NCBI GenBank assembly: GCA_946811185.2 | Contig: OX328110.1 | Location: 10,396,516-10,460,515, forward strand | Direction: 5' to 3' | DNA: 64,000 bases | DNA from: Hippopus hippopus | Taxonomy: Eukaryota; Mollusca; Bivalvia; Cardiida; Cardiidae | Part shown: piece after piece, positions 59,001 to 64,000 of the stretch | Layout of the letters: every line of letters starts with the position of its first letter | How positions within the stretch are numbered: position 1 is the stretch's first letter | The notes under the pieces: generated by a model | Database searches by the model: none | The model's input: the letters and a program-made list of their open reading frames with translations, nothing else | What the model was told of the DNA's origin: nothing | Position numbers and translations under genes: made by a program

Positions 59001-61188
59001 CCGAAAAGCTTAAAGCTATTATATGATATGGCCTGCAACACGCGAAATGGGGCATTCGGACATCTGCGTGGTGTCGTCTCGGATCAGCCTGCGCAGTCCG
59101 CGCAGGCTAATCCGAAACGACACTTTCCGTTTTTATGTAATTTATGTAATTTTCTGTTTCATGCAAGTCTACTGTAGGACAAAATCTAATGTAGTCGTAA
59201 AGTGCCGTCTCGGATTAGCCTGCGCGGACTGCGCAGGCTGACCCGAGACGACACTTTACGCAAATGTCCGAATGTCCCTTTTCACGTGTTGCAGGCCAAT
59301 TATGTGGCAACTGGTACATCTTCGGTGAGTGGTAACCCTTATTCTACAAAATAAAAGAAATGAAACTTTCAAGCCGATAGTAAAAGCCCAAATTTTCCTA
59401 TTTCAAAAGTATTCTTTGAGGACAGATATCTCGTTATCGGACAGTGTTGATCCAAGATCAGACTGCACGTTCTGTGCAGTCTGATCTTGATCTACGCTGT
59501 TCGCAAAAGGTCAGTGAGTCGGGCTTAACAGCCTAAGGGTTAATAGTAAGCCCCTGGAGTTCAACAATTCCCCGCCATTAGAGACAAAATTATACATCGC
59601 CATATATTATATAAAGAAGAACTTGAAACAGCTTTTGTTTTATTGGGCAAGGCTCAGAACTGTACTATGTGCTATGTGGCATCACCAAGTGTAGCTCTAC
59701 CAAGATTCTACAAACACTTTTTGTCCTCAGTCGAGCGATTTAGAGCCATTCTTGTCCTCTTGTTTTTTTTGTACCGTTCCATTGTTATAATCAAGATACA
59801 AGATTTTTTGTACATTTTATATAACTCTGAGGGCTTTTTTCTTTAGCCCTATACTAAACAATACCGTATCTGACGATCCGGAGTAAAACATTATGGGAAA
59901 AGGAGAAAATGCTGGTAATCAGCATTTTCTCCTTTTCCCATGATGTTTTCTTCTCTTTCACAGTCGCATCCACACTTTATTTGTCGTCTGCAAATGCTTT
60001 CAATTTGGAAAAGTCAGAGCTTTCGTTTGGGAAAGAGTTAAGCGCGACAAAATGCTCTTTTTGCGGACAGTGTAGATCAAGATCAGACTGTTGTATTTAT
60101 TCCCTTGTATTGAACATTGATATGGCAATACTTTTGTGATGACTATTTACTGGTAGTGTTCATTCACTTATAAAGCTATACCTTGTTGTATATCTAAATT
60201 AACCGGTTACAGACTTAAGTTTTTTTCGTGAAAACGGGCCAGGGAGGGTCGTGGGCTGGATTTCCAGTCCAGTCAAATTCTGTCCGTGGACAGAATGGTC
60301 CGATGACAGTCATTGTGACAGGATGCGTTCCTCTCACACAGCTCAAAACTCGATGTTTATGTGGGAATGCAGCCAGTAGCTTTGAAAGCGTGTTGTACGA
60401 AGCTCTTCAGAAAAAAAAAATGGTTACTCTGTACGAAAAGGACATAGGACCTGTCCAAGTTGGAAGCAGTTTTGTAGACGACTAATTATTCGTGGCACAA
60501 ATTTTGGGATATGTGCCAAAAAGGTTAGAAAACATTTTGGGAAAAAGAGAAAATGCTGCTTCCAGCATTTTCTCTTATTCTCAAAATGTTTTCAAAAGCA
60601 CTCCTCGTTGAGGTCATTAAAACAGGGTATTGTACAGTGAAGGGTAAGTGGTAATACAGCCAGTGGCTTGGAAAAAGGGTGTAAAACAAAATATTGGTAA
60701 CTCAAGAAAAACACGTATAAAGTACACTGGCCGCCGCGACAAAAAACAGAAATAATGTCACAAACGGCTTTATACATCAAAGAAAGAAACAAATGTCTGG
60801 GAAAAGTGGTGTGAAAGCATCTCCAGATAATTATGGATTCTTAATATCCGTTTTGTCTGACAAACGATTGAATCATGAAGTAAAATGGTCCTTGGACACG
60901 CAGAAAATTTACAAGTAGCATCAGGTTTCAACCCAATCCAGCCTGGACGGACGGCGTGGGCTGACATAAGTCGATACATTTTGTAGGTGTGTTAAACCTC
61001 TCTTCACAGAACATGACTCAAATAATAAATTCCTTTCAGGCAAACCAATCATATCAGTGGAGGATTATCGGGTTCCGGGTAAAAACAAAAAGATCTGTAG
61101 ACGAGACGTCGCCAAGTTTATGCTGAACATCGCGGAAAGTGGAGAATGGAAGAAAAAGTGTGTAGCTGTGACGTCGGCGGAGAGCTGA
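37961..61188 (+). CDS. NAD(P)-binding reductase of the BLVRB/NmrA-like (atypical SDR) type, four exons
   Basis: Exons 37961-38095, 51614-51821, 58447-58611 and 61040-61188 join in phase (0, 1, 1) to 218 residues, close to the 206 of human BLVRB (biliverdin IX-beta/flavin reductase). The start ATG begins MKICVIGATGPSG: a strand and the G-x-x-G-x-x-G dinucleotide loop at residues 7-13. RNPEKI at 32-37 follows the second strand where NADP-preferring members carry Arg. AVLSCLG and AGVSRFIYMTSWY (Ser110) match the active-site strand. VRPPQL occupies the place of BLVRB PPH153, so the family's histidine is Gln162 here. A soluble cytosolic enzyme is expected, reducing a quinone-, flavin- or tetrapyrrole-like substrate; true biliverdin reductase activity is doubtful. 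Introns are 13.5, 6.6 and 2.4 kb, packed with MITEs and one dead LINE. Confidence 0.88.
38400..39010. repeat. family B core fragments in intron 1
   Basis: Cores at about 38420-38480, 38840-38900 and 38938-39000. The last two are a direct repeat of GGCATAGATCAAGATCAGAC with CATATAC spacers. An AAATTC triplet at 38545-38566 resembles a SINE tail. Confidence 0.55.
39240..39345. repeat. family A palindrome fragment
   Basis: GAAAACATTGGGGGAAAAGG and CCTTTTCCTGCAACGTTTTT with GCTGTTAGCCAGC at the centre. Confidence 0.6.
39404..39424. repeat. (AAT)n microsatellite
   Basis: Seven AAT units. Confidence 0.9.
39602..39662. repeat. (GACA)n-type microsatellite
   Basis: GACAGACA runs with CTGACAGG interruptions. 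ORFs across it are not genes. Confidence 0.85.
39949..40155 (+). repeat. family B MITE
   Basis: TTAACCCTTAGGCTGTTAAG is the best-preserved left end of the family. The core AATCAGACTGCAAGTTCTGTGCAGTCTGATC follows. Confidence 0.8.
40195..40545. repeat. two family A copies in tandem
   Basis: Palindromes at about 40216-40290 and 40371-40440 share one outer right end (GTTGTCTGGTAAAG at 40526). A family B copy begins immediately after, at about 40548. Confidence 0.65.
40548..40930. repeat. two family B copies, opposite orientation
   Basis: A plus copy with most of its core lost (GCTGCTAGGCACGAC ... TTTAGTAGGATATGGATTAA) and a minus copy with GATCAGACTGAACGTTCTGTGCAGTCTGATC at 40836-40870. Confidence 0.65.
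40989..41217 (-). repeat. family A MITE with TTAA at both ends
   Basis: TTAACTCTTTACCAAACGAC at 40989 and TATGCTAAAGGGTTAA ending 41217. The palindrome is near perfect around CGCTGGTTACCAGC. Confidence 0.85.
41335..43200. other. A/T-rich stretch, few repeats
   Basis: Apart from family A remnants at 41335-41520 and 43020-43100, this part of intron 1 holds no recognised feature. Its low repeat content contrasts with its neighbours. Confidence 0.4.
43230..43312 (-). mobile_element. tRNA-like SINE head
   Basis: On the minus strand TAGCAATGTGGTAGAGCG and box B GGTTCAATCCC sit at tRNA spacing with GCTGGG...CCCAGC closing the T arm. No SINE body is recognised, and the acceptor stem does not close. 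Confidence 0.5.
43366..44512 (-). repeat. dispersed satellite-bearing element
   Basis: Ends GCTCCACTGGC and GCCAGTGGAGC are inverted repeats. Inside are about five units of 130-171 bp sharing GCCCATGTAAAACTTGTGACC (near 43671, 43825, 43990 and 44161). A GGACAGACGGACGGACGCACG segment lies at the right. GGGCCATGATGGCCCT just outside the left end is also found in the 54961-56770 element. Confidence 0.75.
44625..44850 (+). repeat. family A MITE, decayed
   Basis: ATCCTGAAGGAAATAGGCAA, TTTTCTCCTGTTCCAACAATG and GTCTGCAGAAGCATTTAAAG remain. Confidence 0.5.
44972..45215 (+). mobile_element. tRNA-derived SINE (family 3)
   Basis: Head GTCCTGCATGGCTCACCAG, body GGCAAGACACTTCAAAGCCC, tail GACTGAAATAATGTTCAAAG and TTAAACACCATTCAATTAAT. 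The tail matches SINE family 2. Confidence 0.72.
45216..46670. other. intronic spacer, nothing recognised
   Basis: A/T-rich single-copy-looking DNA. No exon, SINE or MITE of the four families is seen. Confidence 0.4.
46677..47875. repeat. possible element with internal inverted GGTCAATACT repeats
   Basis: GGTCAATACTCC and GTGGTCGATTGAA near 46740-46780 recur inverted near 47780-47815 (CAATCGACCAC, CAGTATTGACC). AAGGTTAAGCAG and AACCTTGC lie at the two ends. The limits are uncertain. Confidence 0.4.
48022..48108 (-). CDS. possible terminal exon of an unknown minus-strand gene
   Basis: On the minus strand CTACTAAAGTACCTTCAG could be branch point plus acceptor. The 28 codons that follow read LYQRQGFTHMKKGTMFCQMM and on to TSFL-stop. 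The sequence is not part of a recognised repeat. No family is recognised. Confidence 0.28.
   Translation of the reverse strand: MYQRQGFTHMKKGTMFCQMMSDDFTSFL
48190..48372 (-). repeat. family B MITE
   Basis: AAAATGAAACTTTCAAGTCG, GATCAGACTGCATTCTCTGTGCAATCTGATC and TTAGTAGCCCTATG. Confidence 0.7.
48867..49169 (-). CDS. possible first exon of an unknown minus-strand gene
   Basis: A 100-codon open frame from ATG 49167-49169 begins MAVNNLKPFRERIHSTHKID and contains CYCPSYNAIDEFPNCLKHSC. It is richer in CpG than its surroundings and matches no repeat here. A donor TTG/GTAAAG after codon 69 is in phase 0 and would fit the candidate exon at 48022-48108. Alternatively it is an intact one-exon ORF. 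Confidence 0.35.
   Translation of the reverse strand: MAVNNLKPFRERIHSTHKIDSAPCYCPSYNAIDEFPNCLKHSCETFEGMEIVQSIQKKYLMFDLCKTALVKLPRFLSSYRRVIRKILRLQTAPIKYEPGT
49545..49585 (-). promoter_or_regulatory. NRF1-like and ETS-like promoter motifs
   Basis: CGCGCATGCGT at 49547-49557 resembles an NRF1 site. TTCCGG at 49579-49584 is an ETS core on the minus strand. The pair is common in animal housekeeping promoters and lies about 380 bases upstream of the 49169 ATG. Confidence 0.35.
49602..49629. repeat. 28-bp perfect palindrome
   Basis: Each half reads AGCGGATTTGCTAT, with no loop. It lies between the promoter-like motifs and a family A copy. Confidence 0.9.
49630..49950 (+). repeat. family A pieces in tandem
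   Basis: Two right halves (GCATTTTCTCCTTACCGCAC and GCATTTTCTTCCATTCCCAC) each lead to a TTTGTCNTTTGGTA end. TTTAAGCGTTTACCACACG lies between them. Confidence 0.65.
50060..50245 (+). repeat. family B MITE, diverged
   Basis: TTAACTCTTAGCACGTAGAG and the core GACCAGACTTCACAGAACGTGCAGTCTGATAATTG. Confidence 0.6.
50510..50735 (-). repeat. family A MITE
   Basis: TTAACCCTCTAGCAGATGAT on the left, with GGAAAAAGAGAAAATGCG and CGTTTTCCTTTTCCCACAATG in the middle. Tandem 21-bp (TTAGATGGCGGTAAAAGGA) and 18-bp (CAGAGTTGAGTTTGAA) doublings lie just upstream at 50264-50300 and 50446-50480. Confidence 0.65.
51042..51118. repeat. 31-bp inverted repeat (hairpin)
   Basis: Arms 51042-51072 and 51088-51118 match with one mismatch around a 15-base loop. 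Each arm holds GTGAACATCATCGGTAAT. Weaker pairing (GAAAGATCGA / TCGATCTTTT) extends it outward. Confidence 0.85.
51119..51590. other. CpG-bearing intronic DNA before exon 2
   Basis: CATGCTTTTAACCCTTTTT at 51171 and AAAAGCATGAAATAATG with GTAAAAGGTTAAAG at 51501-51533 could be the ends of an unclassified TTAA-type element. No coding sequence is seen. Confidence 0.35.
51614..51821 (+). CDS. reductase exon 2
   Basis: After TTTACTACAG, 69 codons run from VKKCDIYNED to IYMTSWYTK and leave one base before GTAAGT. It carries the DAVLSCLG strand and the active-site serine. Confidence 0.92.
52614..52838 (+). repeat. family A MITE
   Basis: GTAACCGTTTACCACAAACC to GTCATTTGGTAGAGTTGAA. The palindrome arms are intact but the centre has shrunk to GCCGGTCAGC. 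Confidence 0.75.
53160..53445 (+). mobile_element. tRNA-headed SINE with a conserved central domain
   Basis: Box A TAGCTCAGTTGG and box B GGGTTCGATTCC start it. The central part TCTTTCGGATGAGACGTTAA, CCGAGGTCCCGTGTG, GCACGTTAAAGAACCAGGTG resembles a domain shared by SINEs across invertebrates (Nin-DC type, from memory). It ends in AAATTC repeats. The tRNA acceptor stem has mismatches, so it is not a tRNA gene. Confidence 0.8.
53520..54115. repeat. about 133-bp tandem repeat, four units
   Basis: Units begin at about 53641, 53774, 53908 and 54040 with GGCTGACTTTGGATTACACT and CTTAGTAACGGCCAACTC. The first three are close and the fourth is diverged and shorter. Confidence 0.85.
54240..54590 (+). 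repeat. polypurine tract (GA-rich)
   Basis: About 350 bases are almost all A and G on the plus strand, built from GAGAGA, GGAAGAG and GGTGAAAGAGAG. The reverse ORF (54282-54584) is a low-complexity artefact. Confidence 0.85.
54961..56770 (+). repeat. dispersed element carrying twelve 145-bp satellite units
   Basis: It opens with AGCTCACGTGAGCACGAAGT and a GTCCGTCGTGCGTCGTCCG run, and ends GGCTCAAGTGAGCGACTTCA then GGGCCATCATGGCCCTTTTG. Between are about 12 units marked GTACGCTCTAGAGGCCACAT, exactly 145 bp apart from 55107 to 55542. Units to the right are more diverged and some are shortened. The 71-residue ORFs repeated every 145 bases are products of the repeat. Confidence 0.9.
56860..56994 (-). 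pseudogene. fragment encoding a PHD-like zinc finger, reverse of the LINE
   Basis: On the minus strand the frame reads WAACDYCEHWVHVTFC and, about 15 residues on, FHCLHC. This Cys-x2-Cys ... Trp-x-His-x4-Cys ... Cys-x2-Cys order is seen in PHD fingers and in the first ORF of some retrotransposons. It sits tail to head against the plus-strand RT fragment, so the RT ORF's first 40-odd codons are just its antisense. Confidence 0.5.
56995..58120 (+). pseudogene. LINE (non-LTR) reverse transcriptase fragment
   Basis: One open frame carries the endonuclease-RT linker (LRKFRLTRND, AVYKDSLKSFK) and RT motifs: KKSPGPDGLPAEF (about 57475), NYRGVSLIDSISKAF, AQAGFRENYSTYDN, the catalytic-aspartate motif SIDFAKAFDSI (about 57874-57906) and RQGCVGSPKLFNLFI (about 58042-58088). 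It breaks off before the expected F/YADD box, and the endonuclease, thumb and 3' UTR are missing. It is therefore dead, although the remaining frame is uninterrupted. The clade is not assigned. It lies in intron 2 of the reductase gene. Confidence 0.88.
58215..58336 (+). repeat. family C MITE at the end of the LINE ORF
   Basis: GAGTCATGTTCTTTGAAAAG ... CCCCCTTTTGCTACAGCACGGCTT. It supplies the last 30 or so codons of the open frame that starts in the LINE. Confidence 0.75.
58447..58611 (+). CDS. reductase exon 3
   Basis: After TTTTCTTCTAG the exon encodes DPDHGTFVNWVLKPMF through TAVRPPQLTFEPSA. It has no ATG-led long ORF, so it is recognised by splice phase and family similarity. Confidence 0.85.
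59029..59298. repeat. MITE with 34-bp inverted ends and two palindromic cores
   Basis: TGGCCTGCAACACGCGAAAT at 59029 and its inverse ACGTGTTGCAGGCCA at 59298. Inside, two palindromes built on AGCCTGCGCAGTCCGCGCAGGCT lie at about 59085-59125 and 59210-59260. Confidence 0.8.
59332..59543 (-). repeat. family B MITE, near complete
   Basis: GTAACCCTTATTCTACAAAA, GATCAGACTGCACGTTCTGTGCAGTCTGATC and CAGCCTAAGGGTTAA (59540-59543). Confidence 0.85.
59843..60041 (+). repeat. family A MITE ending in a shared TTAA
   Basis: GGAAAAGGAGAAAATGCTGG ... CAGCATTTTCTCCTTTTCCC is a perfect inverted pair. GTTTGGGAAAGAGTTAA ends at 60041, and GCGCGACAAAATGCTC of a family B fragment (to about 60100) follows at once. 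Confidence 0.8.
60228..60410 (+). mobile_element. SINE (family 2) body
   Basis: GATGACAGTCATTGTGACAGG, CCTCTCACACAGCTC and GCAGCCAGTAGCTTTGAAAG match the 33472-33775 SINE. A second SINE-like piece (GCCAGTGGCTTGGAAAAAG) follows at 60655, after a family A copy. Confidence 0.6.
60435..60650 (-). repeat. family A MITE
   Basis: GACCTGTCCAAGTTGGAAGC, the palindrome GAAAACATTTTGGGAAAAAG ... TTATTCTCAAAATGTTTTC, and GTACAGTGAAGGG. Confidence 0.75.
60815..61022 (-). repeat. family C MITE next to exon 4
   Basis: ATAATTATGGATTCTTAATATCC, CCAATCCAGCCTGGACG ... GCGTGGGCTGACATAAG, and CACAGAACATGACTC. Confidence 0.7.
61040..61188 (+). CDS. reductase exon 4
   Basis: After TTCCTTTCAG the exon encodes GKPIISVEDYRVPG, then CRRDVAKFMLNIAES and the C terminus TSAES-stop. 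A family C element ends about 18 bases before it. Confidence 0.88.
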
Positions 61189-61271
61189 ATCCTGATTTTT
61201 TTTTAGATGACTTTTAGCCAACGACAAAATTCTAGTCTAGTCTATATTGACGTGTTTGCTCTCTGTGAATT

Positions 61272-61409
61272 GACCTATATGCTGCTAAGCGCGACTAAAC
61301 GACCTTTTGCGGACAGTGTAGATCAAGATCAGACTGCACAAAACGTGCAGTCTGATCTTGGATCTACACTGTCCGATATTAGGAGATTATTTAGCTGGAT
61401 AAGGGTTAA
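61272..61409 (+). repeat. family B MITE, internally deleted
   Basis: GCTGCTAAGCGCGACTAAAC, the perfect palindrome GATCAGACTGCACAAAACGTGCAGTCTGATC, and GGATAAGGGTTAA. Confidence 0.8.
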
Positions 61410-61424
61410 ATATGATTCAACTGA

Positions 61425-61580
61425 CGGAGCTGCTCTTTAAGTTGGTAGAAAACGTTGTTGGAAAAGGAGGGAAAAAAATTGGTTACCATTATCTTCTCGT
61501 TTTCCTACATTTTTTTTTTTCAAACGTTTTATCTCAATCAGCTTAGCTAAAACACGGGATTGATAATGGTCAAGGATTAG
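61425..61580. repeat. family A fragment
   Basis: GAAAACGTTGTTGGAAAAGG and TTTCCTACATTTTT arms, right end GGGATTGATAATGGTCAAGG. A poly-C run follows at 61601-61612. Confidence 0.55.
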
Positions 61581-61829
61581 GAAAATATTCTTGTCCTTTG
61601 ACCCCCCCCCCCCTTCCCATTTTTGTCCATACCCAACTTTTGTAGGATGGGAGATTTAAGCCCTCTTGCAGATTGTGTAGATCAAGATCAGACTGTACAA
61701 AAAAATGATATCTGAGCCTTTACTTAAACAATGTTACAGTTTTGTTAGATAGTTTGATCAAGGCGAGCTTTTCAATTTTGTTGTTCGTGGTCACACGACG
61801 CCCAAGATGGCCTAGTAAAACTCACAAAT

Positions 61830-62080
61830 GAGCCATACTCTGTGAAAAGGTGGCTTAATGATCTGCAAAAAATATCGACTTTCGCAGTCCGCGTACGCTA
61901 ACCTGGATCAATACTTTCTGCTGTTGGTAAATTTCCTGCATGCCAAGGGACCAGTTTACCACATGATAACAGTCGGTTGCTAGACAAAATGGATGCTATT
62001 GATCCATGATTACGTAATGGCTGGCTCGGTATCATACATCAGGGAGATACATTTAACCCCCTGTTGTCAGAGCATGGCTC
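61830..62080 (+). repeat. family C MITE with AAAT target duplication
   Basis: GAGCCATACTCTGTGAAAAG ... CTGTTGTCAGAGCATGGCTC with AAAT at 61826-61829 and 62081-62084. Confidence 0.8.
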
Positions 62081-62747
62081 AAATAAAAATGTTAATTGGA
62101 TAATTTCGATACTCGGTGTTTATCTCCTTTACTGTAAGCTGTCCGAAAATAATCTATTGAAAATTTGATAAAAAGTTAACTCTTTTTTGTACTTATGTGA
62201 CCTTTAATGTAAAGCTTTTGTGGGCAAAGCGGATAGAGATATATGTATAATCACAAATTCAGAGTGCAATATACAGTTTGTACTTGTTAACTGGTATAGT
62301 CCATTTGGTTTGTATAAAAACTAACGTTTTGATCTAATGCAGTTAAATGGAACAACTTCTTCAATATTTCTTTGTAACAACGCTAATTATTTACAAAAAC
62401 CATGTAGAAATAGAATTTTGTCACAACTTTTCATTTTCAATTCCATGCCTTTTACTGTTAAACTCTATAATAAAATTTCGGTTTTTTTTTTTTAATCTTA
62501 GCCACAGAGGTGTGACGGACAGTTGGAGATCAGCAATAAACAATAACAAAACTTAGTAAAATCATGTGCCCTTGAAGTAATTTCATTCATAATAAGATTC
62601 AATAGTAATCTTTTGTACACAAATAGCATAACAATGCAAACAAACAGGTGAATTTCATGTTTTACAATGCCCACCTTTAAGGCCATAGAAATAGAATTAT
62701 ATGAGTATGGATTGACCATTGTAAATTTATTCACCCTTTAAAGAGGC
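62081..62747. other. A/T-rich spacer
   Basis: Nothing recognised. It may include the 3' flank of the reductase gene (an AATAAA lies at 62082), but no transcript end can be fixed. Confidence 0.35.
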
Positions 62748-63375
62748 TCTTATACTCATTTTCAGCCAGTTTTAACTCATTTTGTCTTTATTTTATCAAA
62801 CTATAGTCATTCTTATACCTTCATGCTAAATATTGCGCCTGAAGGTTGCAAGGTTGCTTAGATAACGTCGATAGAAAATGCATTTCGCTGAGTTGCGGCC
62901 TTCCATGTAAACAGACTCGTCGTTTCCGGTTTTTGAATCGAAGATTTTGATATATCCGTTATACACTCGGGTAGATTCGTATGAAGATCATGCATTCTGT
63001 CACGTGACTATATTTGACCTTCGCCCTGCATCTAATGAGGTAAACAAAGGAAAATGGAGGCTCTTCTGCTGCAGCCTCGATTTTCAGACGGAGGTCACGA
63101 CCTATATGCAAGTTACACCGTATCCGACTCTAGGCGGAAACCAACGATAAATTTCCGTGTCGCACCGCCATTGTTTACAGCTTCGATCGTCAGCCAGTTT
63201 TCTTCTGACCAATGTTCGGTTTCTGATACAAATCTCCGTGTTTCTTTTTTTCAATTACACCATATATGTCAGTAATTTATCCATGTTTACACAAAGGACT
63301 GATTTCTGTACCATTCTAAATTGTTTGAAATTTAACAGAGTTTTTGCTTACCGGCTGTAGCCGGGCATCTTTAAA
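62748..63375 (+). repeat. family D element, long form
   Basis: CCTTTAAAGAGGCTCTTATAC to GGCATCTTTAAAC. It keeps the family D blocks but has about 280 extra CpG-bearing bases (63000-63210) that the other three copies lack. Confidence 0.65.
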
Positions 63376-64000
63376 CTGTAGCAAGTTTAACAATCCTCCT
63401 AGCCCAAAAGATGTGGTACATCACTATCGATAATTTAGGGAATTGATAATATTATTCCCAAAGAAAACCAAAGAAGCTATACCTGTTGAGGTCAGTTTCT
63501 TTTTTTCAGGAATCGTTTCTTGAAAGTGGCTGTATTCAAACAACTAAAAAAAGTGTCTGTGTAAGGATATCTTATCACGAACCTATTTTTCAATATGATT
63601 GACCTCATTTGTAAAAGTTTTCAAACTGACTGTGGGATAGTAATGCTGTTCTAATTGTTGCACTCTCTCCACCATTTTCAGATGTCAAAATTAACAGTGA
63701 GTTTAACAGATAAAATCATTAAAATAAAATTGTAAATTTTTAAAGTATTTTTTTCTCTCGTGGGTTTTGTAAGATAACCGGGCATGTACAAAGACATTTC
63801 TAAAAACAGTTTCAGATGGATGATTTTGAGCCAAATTTTAGTTTTTATACCAACCAAACGAACAAAACGGTATCACAAATTCAAGGTAACCTTTATGTTC
63901 AGTATGAACTCAGAAAGAGGTTCTCACGAATTAAGAGTACATTTCACGCCATGTGCACGAACCACACTCTCACGTAATATTCGATGTAGTGTGTACGGTA
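63376..64000. other. intergenic DNA at the right edge
   Basis: No exon or repeat recognised. Confidence 0.4.

Overview
The window is animal nuclear DNA with spliced genes, very long introns and dense short mobile elements. SINE-like tRNA-headed repeats, satellite-bearing dispersed elements and many small palindromic MITEs resemble bivalve mollusc genomes. That assignment is inference; no species is named.

Three spliced plus-strand genes can be read with consistent splice phases. (1) 2369-7043: the last three coding exons of the spliceosome protein CWC15; the 5' exons lie left of the window. (2) 22354-32161: a complete four-exon gene for a 316-residue type I membrane protein. It has a signal peptide, a domain of about 165 residues with 49 cysteines (22 CC pairs, mostly CC-X5), a Ser/Thr/Pro stalk, one membrane span and a short tail. 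(3) 37961-61188: a complete four-exon gene for a 218-residue NAD(P)-binding reductase of the BLVRB/NmrA-like type, with a first intron of 13.5 kb. Two weaker minus-strand genes are proposed, at 11863-16120 and 48022-49169.

Most of the rest is repeats. Family A has TTAA ends, CYCTTTACC termini and a central palindrome around ACATTGTGGGAAAAGG. Family B has TTAA ends, CCCTTAGGCTGC termini and a palindrome around CAGTCTGATCTTG. Both look like non-autonomous piggyBac-type elements and sometimes abut at one shared TTAA. Family C has GAGC...GCTC termini, a GCCTGC palindrome and probable 4-bp target duplications. Family D has TTTAAAGATAC termini. There are also several SINE families, a 145-bp satellite inside a dispersed element (54961-56770), a dead LINE (56995-58120), a 1.46-kb element nested inside a family C copy (12582-14038), minisatellites in introns and a 350-bp polypurine tract.

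The most unusual element is at 3747-4264 on the minus strand. Two 204-206-bp direct repeats flank about 108 bp holding an 18-nt perfect primer-binding site for tRNA-Pro directly next to one repeat and a polypurine tract next to the other. This is the layout of a TRIM (miniature LTR retrotransposon), and each LTR carries a tRNA-like pol III promoter, which recalls the plant Cassandra elements with 5S rRNA in their LTRs.
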